Positions 19,734 through 29,389 of a stretch of DNA of 64,000 nt are shown one piece after another; the first letter of the stretch is position 1; every line of letters starts with the position of its first letter. A program made the position numbers and the translations under genes. The DNA comes from Bactericera cockerelli (lineage: Eukaryota; Arthropoda; Insecta; Hemiptera; Triozidae). The notes below the pieces were generated by a model, which saw only the letters and a program-made list of their open reading frames with translations, searched no databases and had not been told where the DNA came from. The DNA is taken from assembly GCA_024516035.1 (NCBI GenBank), contig CM044964.1, forward strand, positions 19,349,084-19,413,083, read 5' to 3'.

Positions 19734-22410
19734 TTTTTTTTTTTTTTTTTTTTTTTTTCAACAAAGTACTATTGAATATATATTTATTTACAAAATTATT
19801 CACAAACAATATAAATATAAAATTATAAAAAAAACATAGTTGAATATAAATATATGTAGATAAATAAATATAATCTAATAGTGGAATAATAAAAAAAATA
19901 TTGTTTGATATTATATATTAGTATTGGATGTCCCATTGTGTCAAGAGACATGTGTTGGGGATCCTCTACTTTCATATGCATAATTGTATCTTATTAATTT
20001 TGTGTTGATTTTCTTTTGTTTGTTTATTTATAATTTTTTAATATTTCTCCTTTTATCAATTGTAGGTAAAGATGTATTTTTATAAAAGTTATTTTATGGC
20101 TTCTATTATTATTTTTTTAAATACGTCATCCTTCATATATTCTCTTATTCTTACTCTTATATGTCTTATGTCTTGTAAAATCTTTGTTTCTTCTGGTATG
20201 CAATTAAAAACTTTACTGCCTATGAACGTGAAATGTCGTTTGGTAAGTGATTTGTGTATTTGTCGTAAGTTAGCTTGTCCTGTCTGTCTAGTTGTGTATC
20301 TGTTATGTCTGAAGGTCCACATATCACGTTTTTTTAAACAAAATATGCACAATTTGTAAGTATAAATGTCTAGTATGGTAGGTACATTAAGAATTTTGTA
20401 AAGTTGGTCTGAGTGAAAATATCTGTCCTTGTTGAGTATTATTCTTAAGAGTATGTTAAGTGTCCTGTTGAGTGGTGTCAGTAAGTTTTGGTACGCTCCG
20501 CCCCATGCTACTATACAATATTGTACAAGTGATTGTACCATTGCAAAGTATATCTCACGTATAACGGATTTTGAACAACATCTTTGTAGATTGTTAAATA
20601 TATACATTAGATGACGGAGCTTATTTTTCAGTTGTATTATATGGTCCGTCCATTTTAAGTGATGGTCAATAATTATCCCTAAGTATCTCGTTTTGTTTTG
20701 TCTTTGTAAAGTAAGGGTTGTGTTGGTGTTGTCAGTCACTTGTAGCAATGATGTTTGAGGTTGTCCCCTACTGTCTATAGAAAAAGTCATGTAATTGGTT
20801 TTGTCGAAATTGATTTTTAGTGACATATTAGAGTACCAGTTTCCTATGTTTGTCAAGTCAGTTGTAGCTATATTGTGAGTCTCTTCCCAAGTGTCTGAAC
20901 TGTAACAGATGACAGCATCGTCAGCATAGCAGAAGACTTGGCCTTGACTTTTACCAGGTAATGCGTTAATGAAACAATTAAAAAGACAAGGCCCAAGACA
21001 GCTACCTTGAACAATTGAGAAAGGTTGACAATCTGTTACAGTAGACAAATGAGAATTCAGTCTAACTTGTTGGGTTCTGTTCGCCAAGTAGGATGTAAAC
21101 CAGGTTAATACTTTGTCTTTGAGTCCTATGTTTTGTAGTTCTTGTAGTAGTTGTGAGTGTTTTATGGAGTCATAAGCTTTAGCTATGTCCAAAAACACAG
21201 CTATAACTTTTTTCCCCTTGTCTAAATTGTCGTATAGGTGAGTCGTTATGTCAATAAGTGCGTCTTCAGTCCCAATCCCCTTTCTAAATCCGTATTGTCT
21301 GTCAGTCAAGATGTTGTTATGTTGTAAAAATGTTTCTAGCCTAGTCTTCACTATTTTCTCTAGAATTTTACTAAACATAGGTAAAAGTGAGATTGGTCTG
21401 TAGTTGGTTAGTAGTTTTGTGTTACCTTTCTTGTGAATTGGTAATATGATACTGTGCTTGTATATGTCAGGGAAAATTCCGCTTGTCAAACTTTGGTTAA
21501 TAATTTTAGTCAGAGGGTCTTGTATGTAATTTATAATGTTTTTCAGTATTTTAGTTTGTATTTTGTCTTGTCCTGGGGCTGAATTGTTGTTAAACGTCAT
21601 GACTGTTTTGTACACTTCCATTGTTGTGGTGGGTTCAAAGGTCGATAATTTTGTTTGTTGTGAACTGTCTTGTCTGTTATTGGTTAAAATTTCTGTATTT
21701 GTAATTATTGTGTCTGCTAGGTTTTTACCAACATTGTTAAAATAGGTATTAATAATGTTGGCACAGTTGGTTAAGTCGCTATCACAGTCGTAGTCAATGT
21801 CATTATGTTGTATGGTTTTAATTTTAAATTTGGTCTTCGATTTGTCAATTAGGTCATGTATTATTGTCCATAGTTTCCTCTTGTCTTCTCTGTTTTCCTC
21901 GATGTTCCGTCTGTTTTCCAAGTCTCGTGCTGTTCTAATAGATTTAGAAACAATGTTCCTCACTCTTTTGTAGTATTTCAGTAAATGTATATTGTCTGGG
22001 TTTTGTTTTGTAAGTCTTGCTAGTCGGTCCCTATTCCTTATAGATCGAAGCAGAGCTTGTGTCATCCAAGGTTTGATGGGAGTAAGTTTATTTGTATAAG
22101 TTTTTATTTCTGAGCTCATACGAATATATTTCTGTATTATTTCTGTAAGTTTAGTAGTCATAAAATTAATATCATCAGATTCTAGAATGCATGTCCAGTC
22201 TTGGTCAGAGAGTTTTTGGTTTAGTAAGTCAAAGTTTATACTTTCATATTGTTTTGTTGTTATTTTTGAAGGTTTGTCGTTATTCAAGTCAATTTTTGCT
22301 AATGTTGAGTAATGGTCTGTTATATTAGTATGTATGATTGCGGTTTTAATTTCTTTTATTGACCTACTCTTATACAAGAAATTAAAACCGCAATCATACA
22401 TACTAATATA
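19734..22410 (-). mobile_element. Non-LTR retrotransposon, 5'-truncated, poly(A) tail, 5' snap-back
   Basis: The sense strand is minus. It ends in a poly(A) tail (the T run at 19734-19758) after an AT-rich 3' UTR, and carries one long reverse-transcriptase ORF. The endonuclease part is cut off, leaving only its last TDHYS-like motif. At the 5' end, 22376-22410 is an exact 35-bp inverted copy of 22321-22355, with a 20-nt loop. Poly(A) tailing and the ORF type suggest a Jockey/CR1-like clade, which is inferred and not tested. No clear TSD is visible; the flanks CCAACTCGACCA and TTGTATGTAGTGG do not match. Confidence 0.9.
20089..22401 (-). CDS. Reverse transcriptase of a LINE (ORF2-type, N-terminus lost)
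   Basis: A 770-codon ORF free of stops. It would copy the element's RNA into DNA at a nicked target (target-primed reverse transcription) in the nucleus. The fingers/palm motifs appear in order: SAPGQD near residue 274, NYRPISLL near 333, motif A FLDIAKAYD at about 403-411, motif B QGSCLGP at about 465-471, the catalytic YADD at about 492-495, then NFDKTNYM at about 531 and RYLGIIID at about 573. The order and spacing match non-LTR elements. The apurinic-type endonuclease normally upstream is missing; only TDHYSTL near residue 28 resembles its last motif. The ATG and first eight or so codons (to 22376) come from the inverted snap-back rather than the original gene, so this start is accidental. 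The palm is intact, which suggests a fairly young insertion. Confidence 0.92.
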   Translation of the reverse strand: MYDCGFNFLYKSRSIKEIKTAIIHTNITDHYSTLAKIDLNNDKPSKITTKQYESINFDLLNQKLSDQDWTCILESDDINFMTTKLTEIIQKYIRMSSEIKTYTNKLTPIKPWMTQALLRSIRNRDRLARLTKQNPDNIHLLKYYKRVRNIVSKSIRTARDLENRRNIEENREDKRKLWTIIHDLIDKSKTKFKIKTIQHNDIDYDCDSDLTNCANIINTYFNNVGKNLADTIITNTEILTNNRQDSSQQTKLSTFEPTTTMEVYKTVMTFNNNSAPGQDKIQTKILKNIINYIQDPLTKIINQSLTSGIFPDIYKHSIILPIHKKGNTKLLTNYRPISLLPMFSKILEKIVKTRLETFLQHNNILTDRQYGFRKGIGTEDALIDITTHLYDNLDKGKKVIAVFLDIAKAYDSIKHSQLLQELQNIGLKDKVLTWFTSYLANRTQQVRLNSHLSTVTDCQPFSIVQGSCLGPCLFNCFINALPGKSQGQVFCYADDAVICYSSDTWEETHNIATTDLTNIGNWYSNMSLKINFDKTNYMTFSIDSRGQPQTSLLQVTDNTNTTLTLQRQNKTRYLGIIIDHHLKWTDHIIQLKNKLRHLMYIFNNLQRCCSKSVIREIYFAMVQSLVQYCIVAWGGAYQNLLTPLNRTLNILLRIILNKDRYFHSDQLYKILNVPTILDIYTYKLCIFCLKKRDMWTFRHNRYTTRQTGQANLRQIHKSLTKRHFTFIGSKVFNCIPEETKILQDIRHIRVRIREYMKDDVFKKIIIEAIK

Positions 22411-22455
22411 TTGTATGTAGTGGATACGTATTAAATATTATGTCAATACCTACGC

Positions 22456-22507
22456 AATGGTTCGGACTCGAACCTACGAACTCTAGGTAACATTGGGGCT
22501 ACAGTGA
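22456..22507 (-). repeat. tRNA-like head fragment
   Basis: On the minus strand ACTGTAGCCCCAATGTTACC, then GTAGGTTCGAGTCCGAACC, a B-box-like core. No body recognised. Confidence 0.4.
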
Positions 22508-23178
22508 GGTTGGTGTTTAAATGGTTTTCTCTTCAAATGACACCTAGACGTATGTCCTAGAGTTTAATATAAAATCTCAAGCAAAAAATTTAAAAAAATA
22601 TTAGTGGATGTGTCAAGTGCACAGAATACTAAAATTTCAATATTAAATGTGAGTAGGTACTATCTGTAGAGACATACACTATTAAGATTAAAGCAGTAAA
22701 GATTTAAAAAAAATCAATCAATTAATGTTTAAAAACACAATAAAATATAATATTTATCATGTACTTAATTGAAAAGTTGAAAAAAAAAGTAAAGATTAAA
22801 ATCATCTGGACCAAGTTAATATCAAAAAGATGCTCTGCGCAGGTCGCTTGTGAGGAAGTCCAATTAATAAAATTAAAGAAAAAATCAAGAGACCAATACA
22901 CAGAAAGAATTCCAGTGGAAAAAAAAGTCAACAGAAATAAAACCCAGGTTTATATTAGTTTCCAATATTGAAAAATGTTCGGAGAAGTCCTTGTTTGGCC
23001 CACACAATTTCCGATGGTGGTGATATGAATCTTGTTCTGACCCGGTCAGAAAGAGCTTCTGTATAAATTTGAATAATAAAACCACACCGAGTCCGGTGGA
23101 AATCCACTTAATAGACTGAACTCGGGTTTTATTTGAGGGTGCCTTTAGCTACTTAATAGTCGATAGTAGATAATGGTT
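22508..23178. other. No gene seen
   Basis: AT-rich. Both strands have short ORFs around 22722-22971, one Lys-rich and its antisense; neither shows a domain or splice context. Confidence 0.4.
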
Positions 23179-23398
23179 GTGCACTGGTAGTCAAGTGGTT
23201 AACGCGCTAGTCTGGTAATCCAGGTAGCGTAGGGATCCGTTGGTTCGATTCCCACCCAGTGCACGAATATTTCCTCATTAATTTGAGTTTGTGACCACAT
23301 AATAATAAGACTCTGAGGGTTAGGTGGTACAAAATGCTTTGAGCATTAACCTCGCCTGGTGGTTACCTTCCACTAAAGAGTATTATTATTATTATGAT
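23179..23398 (+). mobile_element. tRNA-derived SINE family B, reference-quality copy
   Basis: GTGCACTGGTAGTCAAGTGG (A box), TCTGGTAATCCAGGTAGCGT, GTTGGTTCGATTCCCACCCA (B box) and closing GTGCA form an 85-nt tRNA-like head. The body is ATTTCCTCATTAATTTGAGT, AAGACTCTGAGGGTTAGGTG, ACCTCGCCTGGTGGTTACCT, and it ends TTCCACTAAAGAGTA plus (TTA)n. All other family B copies can be read against this one. Confidence 0.9.
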
Positions 23399-23462
23399 GA
23401 TTCCGTGTCCGTGAGATAGGCACAGATACCTATATCAAGGTGGTGAGAGAATTATATTTATG
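23399..23462 (+). repeat. Dispersed repeat I, 5' fragment
   Basis: GATTCCGTGTCCGTGAGATA and AAGGTGGTGAGAGAATTATA match the start of the 13208 and 45545 (minus) copies. It abuts the SINE tail directly. Confidence 0.45.
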
Positions 23463-23730
23463 ACAGAATGAAATTCGTTTGGTTGCTGAGCTCCATTGCT
23501 GCTTACAGAATAATGCGTTCATTCAAAGATATGTCTATTATGACTGTATGGAATGGCCTTGCCGATCAATGCCAAAAAAAGATAAGTCTCATTATTCTTC
23601 CATCAGGAAAGTACTTATAATGATGTATTGTAATAAAAATTACGAGTATTTATTTTATAAGAATAATATATGGTAAAAAAATCAACCCGCGCCTTACTAA
23701 AATAAAATTTGCCATCTTCGAAAATCGACC

Positions 23731-23933
23731 TTGAATAATAATAATATCGCCTTATTTATACTGCCCGATTAGTACTTTTATTCCAGAAGTAAGCCCAAGA
23801 CATATTATTAAGTATGTGGTAAAAATCCCAAATGGGAGTATAACTTGTCATGTCCCTTTTGGGTTTCGAACCCGCGACCTCTAGAATCTCTAAATTCACA
23901 GAGTGCCACCTTTACCACTGGGCTACCGGGACA
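23731..23933 (-). mobile_element. tRNA-derived SINE family C, complete
   Basis: Minus strand: TGTCCCGGTAGCCCAGTGGT (A box) and GGTCGCGGGTTCGAAACCC (B box), then AGGGACATGACAAGTTATAC, TGTCTTGGGCTTACTTCTGG and CGGGCAGTATAAATAAGGCG with a (TTA)n end. Sister copies are at 26945-27062 and 57530-57733. Confidence 0.85.
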
Positions 23934-24231
23934 GACCTTGAATTTTTGAATCTTGAGACTTCCAGTCCAGAAGTTCTTCATTCGTTGGGATCATAAATTC
24001 ACGAGGACTGAAAGTGGTGGCCAAATAATATAAATATCCATCGTTGGAGCTCACAGGAGTCACAGATCACGATAATCGATCTACAGAATAATGACGCACC
24101 TGAAAGTCTGCTATTGATTCCTTATTATTGGTTACCTAATAAAGCCCACTGCATATCATTATTTTATTATGTATTTGTGTATATTAAAATTTGATTATTA
24201 TTTTATTAAAGACAGAAATTTAACTTGCTTG

Positions 24232-24421
24232 TTAATAATAATAATAATACTCTTTAGTGGAAGGTAAACACCAGGCGAGGTTAATGCTCAAAGCATTTTC
24301 TACCACCTAACCCTCATAGTCTTATTATTATGTTGTCACAAATTCAAATTAATGAGGAAAAATTTATGCACTGGATGGGATTCGATCCAACTAGCGTGAA
24401 CCATTTGACTGCTAGTGCACC
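24232..24421 (-). mobile_element. SINE family B, shortened head
   Basis: The tail is complete, from (TTA)n and ACTCTTTAGTGGAAGGTAAA to CACTGGATGGGATTCGATCC. The anticodon-arm part of the head is deleted, leaving AACCATTTGACTGCTAGTGC. Confidence 0.85.
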
Positions 24422-24904
24422 AAAACTTGATGTGATTACATGAAACTCTTCTATGTATGTATCCTCGAAGATACTTGTGTAACGTAAAATACTAATAATT
24501 GAATATCAGAAAGATCTATCAACTTCAAATCGGGAGCTAAACAGTGTAAGCTTAAATGTAAATGAGTATGCAGGTCTTAGCCGACAAAGGTAAATTAGAT
24601 GATTCAAATGCATAATAATCCTTCTGACTATCATTATGGTAGCGACTATCCAACTGAAACAAATGGATGAACTAATTAAGGATTAAAGGATTTGGAGGAT
24701 CAGCCATGTCTCAATTAATGGAAAAAGTTTGTATAAAATGTTCGAATTTGTATGTGATGCATCAGATAGCTGGATCTAGGTATAGGGTAGGGGTCATAGA
24801 AGACCTGAGATGATACAAGTGATGATTATTGAGACACGAGTGATATTGTTTCAAAATGTAGCAGCTACCATGATGACAGAGAGGACTTAATTCATTTTAG
24901 GGTT
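24422..24904. other. No gene seen
   Basis: AT-rich, no domains, no splice-framed ORF. Confidence 0.4.
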
Positions 24905-25012
24905 GGAATAGAACTCATCACTCTGATTAGTTTTTGGTTTTATGATAGTTTTTAGGTTTGGAATAGAACTCATCACTCTGATTAGTTTTTGGTTTTATGA
25001 TAGTTGAGTAAC
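24905..25012. repeat. 55-bp tandem duplication
   Basis: GGAATAGAACTCATCACTCT plus GATTAGTTTTTGGTTTTATG ATAGTT occurs twice in a row, with small differences only at the join (TTTTTAGGTTT). Recent local duplication. Confidence 0.9.
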
Positions 25013-25273
25013 TTGAATTCGAAATAAAAAGGTTCTTTTTTCAACAGCATAATTTATTTTTAGCTGATATCATCACCCAAAATGGGGAAAAGGGGGAAAG
25101 AAAAGAGAAATAGAAATTATATTAATTTTTTTTACTGACATCTCAGTGATGCTTGCCAGACGACACAGTAATATTGTCAATCAATTACTTATTTCATTTT
25201 TTAATTATTTTGATAAAAGTGATGATGAATAATTTTGTAATTCCTGTTTACACAGATTCAATTTTACTTGCAG

Positions 25274-25356
25274 ATATTGGCATGGATAGCAGAACTATTA
25301 TACCAGCTCATGCTCCCGACGAAGACATAATACATAACCCACGACCTACTGACTAA
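25274..25356 (+). CDS. Candidate 3'-terminal exon of an unknown gene
   Basis: A polypyrimidine-containing acceptor TTCAATTTTACTTGCAG (an alternative, TTCCTGTTTACACAG, ends at 25255) opens into 27 codons ending TAA at 25354-25356. The tail peptide, ending in an acidic then Pro/Arg-rich stretch (PDEDIIHNPRPTD), is not one I recognise. AATAAA follows at 25380-25385, about 25 bp after the stop, which would make a very short 3' UTR. The other two frames close early. This is inference from splice and polyadenylation context; it could be chance. Confidence 0.3.
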
Positions 25357-25589
25357 CTGAAAAACTCCTTTCATTAAACAATAAAATTTATAAATTACCC
25401 CCTCTCCAATGCATTACTTTCTTTGTATATAAATGTTAATCATGTTTTATTTAAAACGTACAAATGAAATGTTTTTTAAAAGAAAAATAGTCGAGCTCAC
25501 TTTGCATGCTTTTACTCTGTGGCATCACTACTCAAGTTCATTAACACAATGAGCGCTACCCATTAGACAAAGCTGTTCTTCCGGTACCA

Positions 25590-26020
25590 ATTGGACAATC
25601 AGACCAACAACCCGACGAAATTTCAACAAACTCAACGATGTAATTGCCAACAAGACTTTTCAATTAGTATATTTGAAAAAATTAAAATAGCTAACGTTTT
25701 TTCCCCGAGTCTTGGAGTTAATGACTCGAAATTGTTCCTTAATCAATTAACTCGTGTTAGTGTAAACATGCATGCCAGCATTGACATCAGCTATTATCAA
25801 GAGAGTGACAAGGACAGAAAGAGAAAGACAGAGAGAGGACAGCTGTATCCGCAAAGACAATTTTTTTGTCCAATTAGTTCCCTAATTGTGTTTGCGAGAC
25901 GAAATGACGGTCGTTTGGCAACCCAGGAGTTTGACATTGGGTTCCTAATGAGTTGACGGGCTGAAATTTTAATCGCGTTTTGGAATGCTCGTTTTGGAGC
26001 TGTCTCCTTAAAGAATGACA
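25590..26020. other. CpG-retaining block with homeodomain-type cores; possible conserved element
   Basis: It contains ORFs on both strands (25591-25956 plus, 25797-26021 minus), neither with a known domain. Unlike its surroundings it keeps many CpGs (GCGAGACGAAATGACGGTCG, TTTTAATCGCGTTTTGG) and has paired TAATT words (CCAATTAGTTCCCTAATTG at 25873). A non-coding regulatory block is as likely as an exon. Confidence 0.25.
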
Positions 26021-26610
26021 AATTTATATGTTGCGTATTTTACGTACCTACTAGCTCAGACCCGGGACTTGTTGACTCAAAGATGTTGAGTGGTATAGTA
26101 TTTGAGCTTTCAAAATATCCGTTATTATTGATTAACAAAATAACAACAAATTATTCATTCAAATGTTTTTGTTTGAGAGACACAGAGATCAACCAGTGAA
26201 TCAGTGAAACTTTTGTAGTTGTTTTCATACTCCTATGTGTTTTATTGAGTAGTCAAGCTATTTAGCCGGGCTAGTCTCTAGTTTCTAGAAGGTTACTCGT
26301 ATTTTAAAGTAGTGTTTTTTGTTATGAATATACAAATATACTTGCATAGATACCTACGAGCCAATGCAGTGCATTTTGAGTCTGAAGAAAAAGTCAAAAA
26401 GTATGGTGGGCTGTGTAGTTTTCAAAGTTAACGAATAATCTGACAATTTTTTTGTTCAGTTCCACATTGTACGTTGATTGTTAGAGTAAAAGGACTCATA
26501 ATCCTAAAATGGTACCCTGTACCTTCTTAACTTTGAATTGAATGGTAACAATATGATGGCCTTTTAATATCTTTTACGACAGCTATTCTGAACTCCAAGG
26601 AAAAACTTAC

Positions 26611-26887
26611 TTGTCCCTTTTCTAAGTTCATTTTGTGCAGCAATTCTATTTATTAGCTCAGCAATTTCATGATTGTTTAATTCATTGCTTATTTTATTTG
26701 CTTCGCGCATGCAAAAAGTTGCCGGGGAAATTATAATGAGGCCAAGGAACTCGGCACGAAAATATTGCAGCAAGAAAAACAACAAACAATACACAATGCT
26801 CGCTGCCTCTTTCATACCAGAGACCAGACCAGTGACCACCTTTGCAATGAAGCCAGCGTTGGAGGTACCCTCAATATACCATACCAT
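26611..26887 (-). CDS. Possible internal exon with membrane-like segment
   Basis: A minus-strand frame of about 92 codons has a hydrophobic stretch (YCLLFFLLQYF...FLGLIIISPATF), then a polar helix-like part (EANKISNEL, HEIAELINRI). It ends at the donor ACAA|GTAAGT (26610-26605). The TM-plus-EA(N/K) pattern faintly recalls insect gustatory-receptor TM5-TM6, but I cannot claim it. The acceptor is not clear; TTCATTGCAAAG within the frame is one option. Confidence 0.22.
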
Positions 26888-26944
26888 GCATGGTCAAGAT
26901 CCTCCAAACCTTCTTTCAAACGACAAATTTTGTTGAAATAATAT

Positions 26945-27062
26945 TCATATCGCTTTAGTTATACTGCATGCCCGATTAAGACTATGAAATCCCGGCTGGG
27001 TTTCGAACCCGCGACCTCTGGATTACTAGACCGCCGCCTTTACCATTGAGCTACCGGGACAG
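26945..27062 (-). mobile_element. SINE family C, short form
   Basis: The head TGTCCCGGTAGCTCAATGGT ... GGTCGCGGGTTCGAAACCC is complete. The body is deleted so that CAGCCGGGATTTCATAGTCT runs straight into TTAATCGGGCATGCAGTATA. Confidence 0.85.
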
Positions 27063-27178
27063 ACTCTGGAATACACCTGGACACTGGACAGACCATAGAA
27101 TTAACGCATTCTCTGAATGGATCATTTTAACAAAGTTTGACAGTTGAACATGTCGGAATGGACATTAGGGGATTTTTT

Positions 27179-27212
<34 letters not shown>
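27179..27212. repeat. (GA)n microsatellite
   Basis: GAGAGAGAAAGAGAGAGAGA and more of the same. Confidence 0.95.
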
Positions 27213-27213
<1 letters not shown>

Positions 27214-27249
27214 TGCTTTCTGGAACGAAGTCCAGTGTTCTACACCAAT

Positions 27250-27400
27250 ATTTAGATGATTTATTCAACTTTCTATTACCAACCTATAGGGTATAGAAAG
27301 TATTGTTTTCGGTCGGTTTTTTTTTTTAAAAGAAATTAAGCTACTAACATTTCTGGACGAATTAGACTCTCCGGAATCCAAATAAACTGGTTTCACAATG
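27250..27400. repeat. Fragment shared with 54237-54700
   Basis: GGGTATAGAAAGTATTGTTT and ATTTCTGGACGAATTAGACT have counterparts GGAAAGTATTGTATTCG and ATTTCTGGACGAATCATAGC at 54256-54320. An inverted trace, GTCCAGAAATGTATTCG, lies at 57962-57978. Confidence 0.45.
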
Positions 27401-27499
27401 AAAAAAATAAATCTCAAGGGTTAGAGTTACAGTTTTATATACAGGGTGGCCCATTTTAAATGACGCACCCGTTTTACTCGGCCCCTGTTGGAGATACAG

Positions 27500-28141
27500 A
27501 AAATTTATTCTGAGGACTTTTTCATAACTCGGAGGGGGAAATCTCGTGGTGACCTTGGATTTTTTCTCAAGATCACCCTTCAAGGTCAGATCAAGGTCAA
27601 CTTCATTTTCTTAAATGGAATGACCCATTTTTTATTTCATATTCTCGTAATCTACGTGAATTTCTACATTCATTACACTATTTACTTGCTATCTCTCTAT
27701 AGCCAATTAAAAAAGAAAAAAAAATTGAAATAATAATGAAAATGTGCTACAACGTAGTAAGTATCATGTAAAATAATGATGAATTGGCCAAAAAAAATTT
27801 GAAAGATTTAGTGTATAAAGAAAATTTATTCTGAGGACTTTTTCATAACTCGGAGGGGGAAATCTCGTGGTGACCTTGGATTTTTTCTCAAGATCACCCT
27901 TCAAGGTCAGATCAAGGTCAACTTCATTTTCTTAAATGGAATGACCCATTTTTTATTTCATATTCTCGTAATCTACGTGAATTTCTACATTCATTACACT
28001 ATTTACTTGCTATCTCTCTATAGCCAATTAAAAAAGAAAAAAAAATTGAAATAATAATGAAAATGTGCTACAACGTAGTAAGTATCATGTAAAATAATGA
28101 TGAATTGGCCAAAAAAAATTTGAAAGATTTAGTGTATAAAG
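27500..28141. repeat. Exact-looking 321-bp tandem duplication
   Basis: 27500-27820 and 27821-28141 read identically by eye, including poly(A) runs. The duplication takes in most of the left arm and the start of the transposase remnant, joining GTGTATAAAG to AAAATTTATTC. It is either a very recent event or an assembly duplication. Confidence 0.9.
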
Positions 28142-28302
28142 AAGCTCCAATTACTCGCGAGGACATGATGGAAAGAATCCAGAGAGCATGTGAGCAAATA
28201 CCGGAGATTGTGTTGTTGAAAAGTGTGGAGGAGTTTGAGAGGCGCGTTCAAATGTGTATAGAGGTCGATGGGGGTACGTTCGAACAACTTCGGCGGCGAT
28301 AG
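28093..28302 (+). pseudogene. Tc1/mariner (IS630-superfamily) transposase, C-terminal fragment
   Basis: About 69 codons: a short NNDELAKKNL lead, then LVYKEAPITREDMMERI, RACEQIPEIVLLKSVEEF, RRVQMCIEVDGG and TFEQL, then stop. This matches the C-terminal tail found in many arthropod mariner-like transposases (a 'TREDM..RI..AC..IP..VL...V..F..R...CI...GG.FE.L' pattern known from the family). The DNA-binding domain and the DDE/DDD catalytic residues are absent, so it cannot act. It lies between the two TIR arms and so assigns the element to its superfamily. A repeat of the first codons, ending KE and then out of phase, occurs in the upstream duplicate at about 27772-27820. Confidence 0.8.
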
Positions 28303-28675
28303 GTGCCAAGTTAGCAGGTAAGAAGAAAGTCAAACACACAAATCAATTGAATTCAGTCTTTGAAGAAAAAAGTTCATTCCGGAAAATTTCAATTTTTTTT
28401 TCTTTTTTAATTGGCTATAGAGAGATAGCAAGTAAATAGTGTAATGAATGTAGAAATTCACGTAGATTACGAATATGAAATAAAAAATGGGTCATTCTAT
28501 TTAAGAAAATGAAGTTGACCTTGATCTGACCTTGAAGGGTGACCTTGAGAAAAAATCCAAGGTCACCATGAGATTTCCCCCTTCGAGTTATGAAAAAGTC
28601 CTCAGAATAAATTTTCTGTATCTCCAACAGGGGCCGAGTAAAACGGGTGCGTCATTTAAAATGGGCCACCCTGTA

Positions 28676-29225
28676 GATAATTTTTCAATAGATGATGCCA
28701 CAACTGGCAAAACTTGAAAATAATAATCGCGTTTTATTATCAAATTATTAGAAATCCTAATTAAAAAAGTAAGATATACCAACTTTACATATTCTTGAAA
28801 AATAAATTGAAGCACTTGATCGGTGTAGACCAGCAATGAGTCGACTTATTTCAAGAAATTTCCTGATTTTCGGATAAAAAAAATAGGAGAAAAATAAGAA
28901 ACCATCTATTCAGGAAACAAAAACACCACAGAACGAAGAGGTGAAAAAATAATGGCAACAAAATAAAAAGTAATAGCCGCGAATTATGCAACACAGAAAC
29001 AAACATGGAGGCAAATAAATTAATGTATAAATTCGCAACTAGCTACTTGACGTGCAAGCTTGTAATAAAAATTGCAAATTAAATTAAGCGCAAACATCAA
29101 TGTGCAAAATTAGAAGAAAGGAAAACAGGCTGGCAATTATCACACAGGAACAGAGACTTGTAAAAATGTACAATGAGTAGTGAGCACCAACGAACCTAGA
29201 GTTTCTCAAATAATATTATTAGATA
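28676..29225. other. No gene seen
   Basis: AT-rich, short stop-rich frames only. Confidence 0.4.
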
Positions 29226-29389
29226 TAAAAAGGCATATCTACAGGACAAATAGTTATTATAACATTGAAAAAATGGAAACAACATATACAATAAAAAGGA
29301 AAAAGAATAGGAAAATATATTCATAAACATAATATGTTCTAAATAAAAGGCGGGGTTATTGCCGGTGGCAATCCGTTCCGCCCAACCCC
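29226..29389 (-). mobile_element. LINE-tail repeat J, minus copy
   Basis: Minus strand GGGGTTGGGCGGAACGGATT, hairpin ATTGCC-ACC-GGCAAT, AACCCCGCCTTTTATTTAGA, then an AT-rich tail. The loop differs from other copies while the stem is intact. Confidence 0.65.

Larger units (their letters stand above)
27442..28673. mobile_element. Tc1/mariner-type foldback element with transposase remnant
   Basis: TA flanks both ends. The termini CAGGGTGGCCCATTTTAAAT and their complement continue as arms of about 290 bp (27440-27731 and 28386-28675) with only a few differences (for example GGAGGGGG/GAAGGGGG, CTCGTGG/CTCATGG, ATGG/ATAG). Between the arms is the 3' end of a transposase gene. The element has been lengthened by the 321-bp tandem duplication at 27500-28141; without it the length would be about 0.9 kb. 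Confidence 0.92.

Noticed and set aside
19734..22410. Retrovirus or LTR element
   Set aside because: The reverse transcriptase motifs, poly(A) tail and absence of LTR, gag, integrase or RNase H point to a non-LTR retrotransposon.
23179..23263. Functional tRNA genes at the many A-box/B-box heads
   Set aside because: Each head is followed by a family-specific body repeated elsewhere, and acceptor or anticodon stems are imperfect. They are SINE promoters.
25153..25356. Start of a 67-codon ORF as a complete small gene
   Set aside because: The first part is AT-rich and intron-like, crossing two good 3' splice sites; only the end after 25273 is plausible coding sequence.
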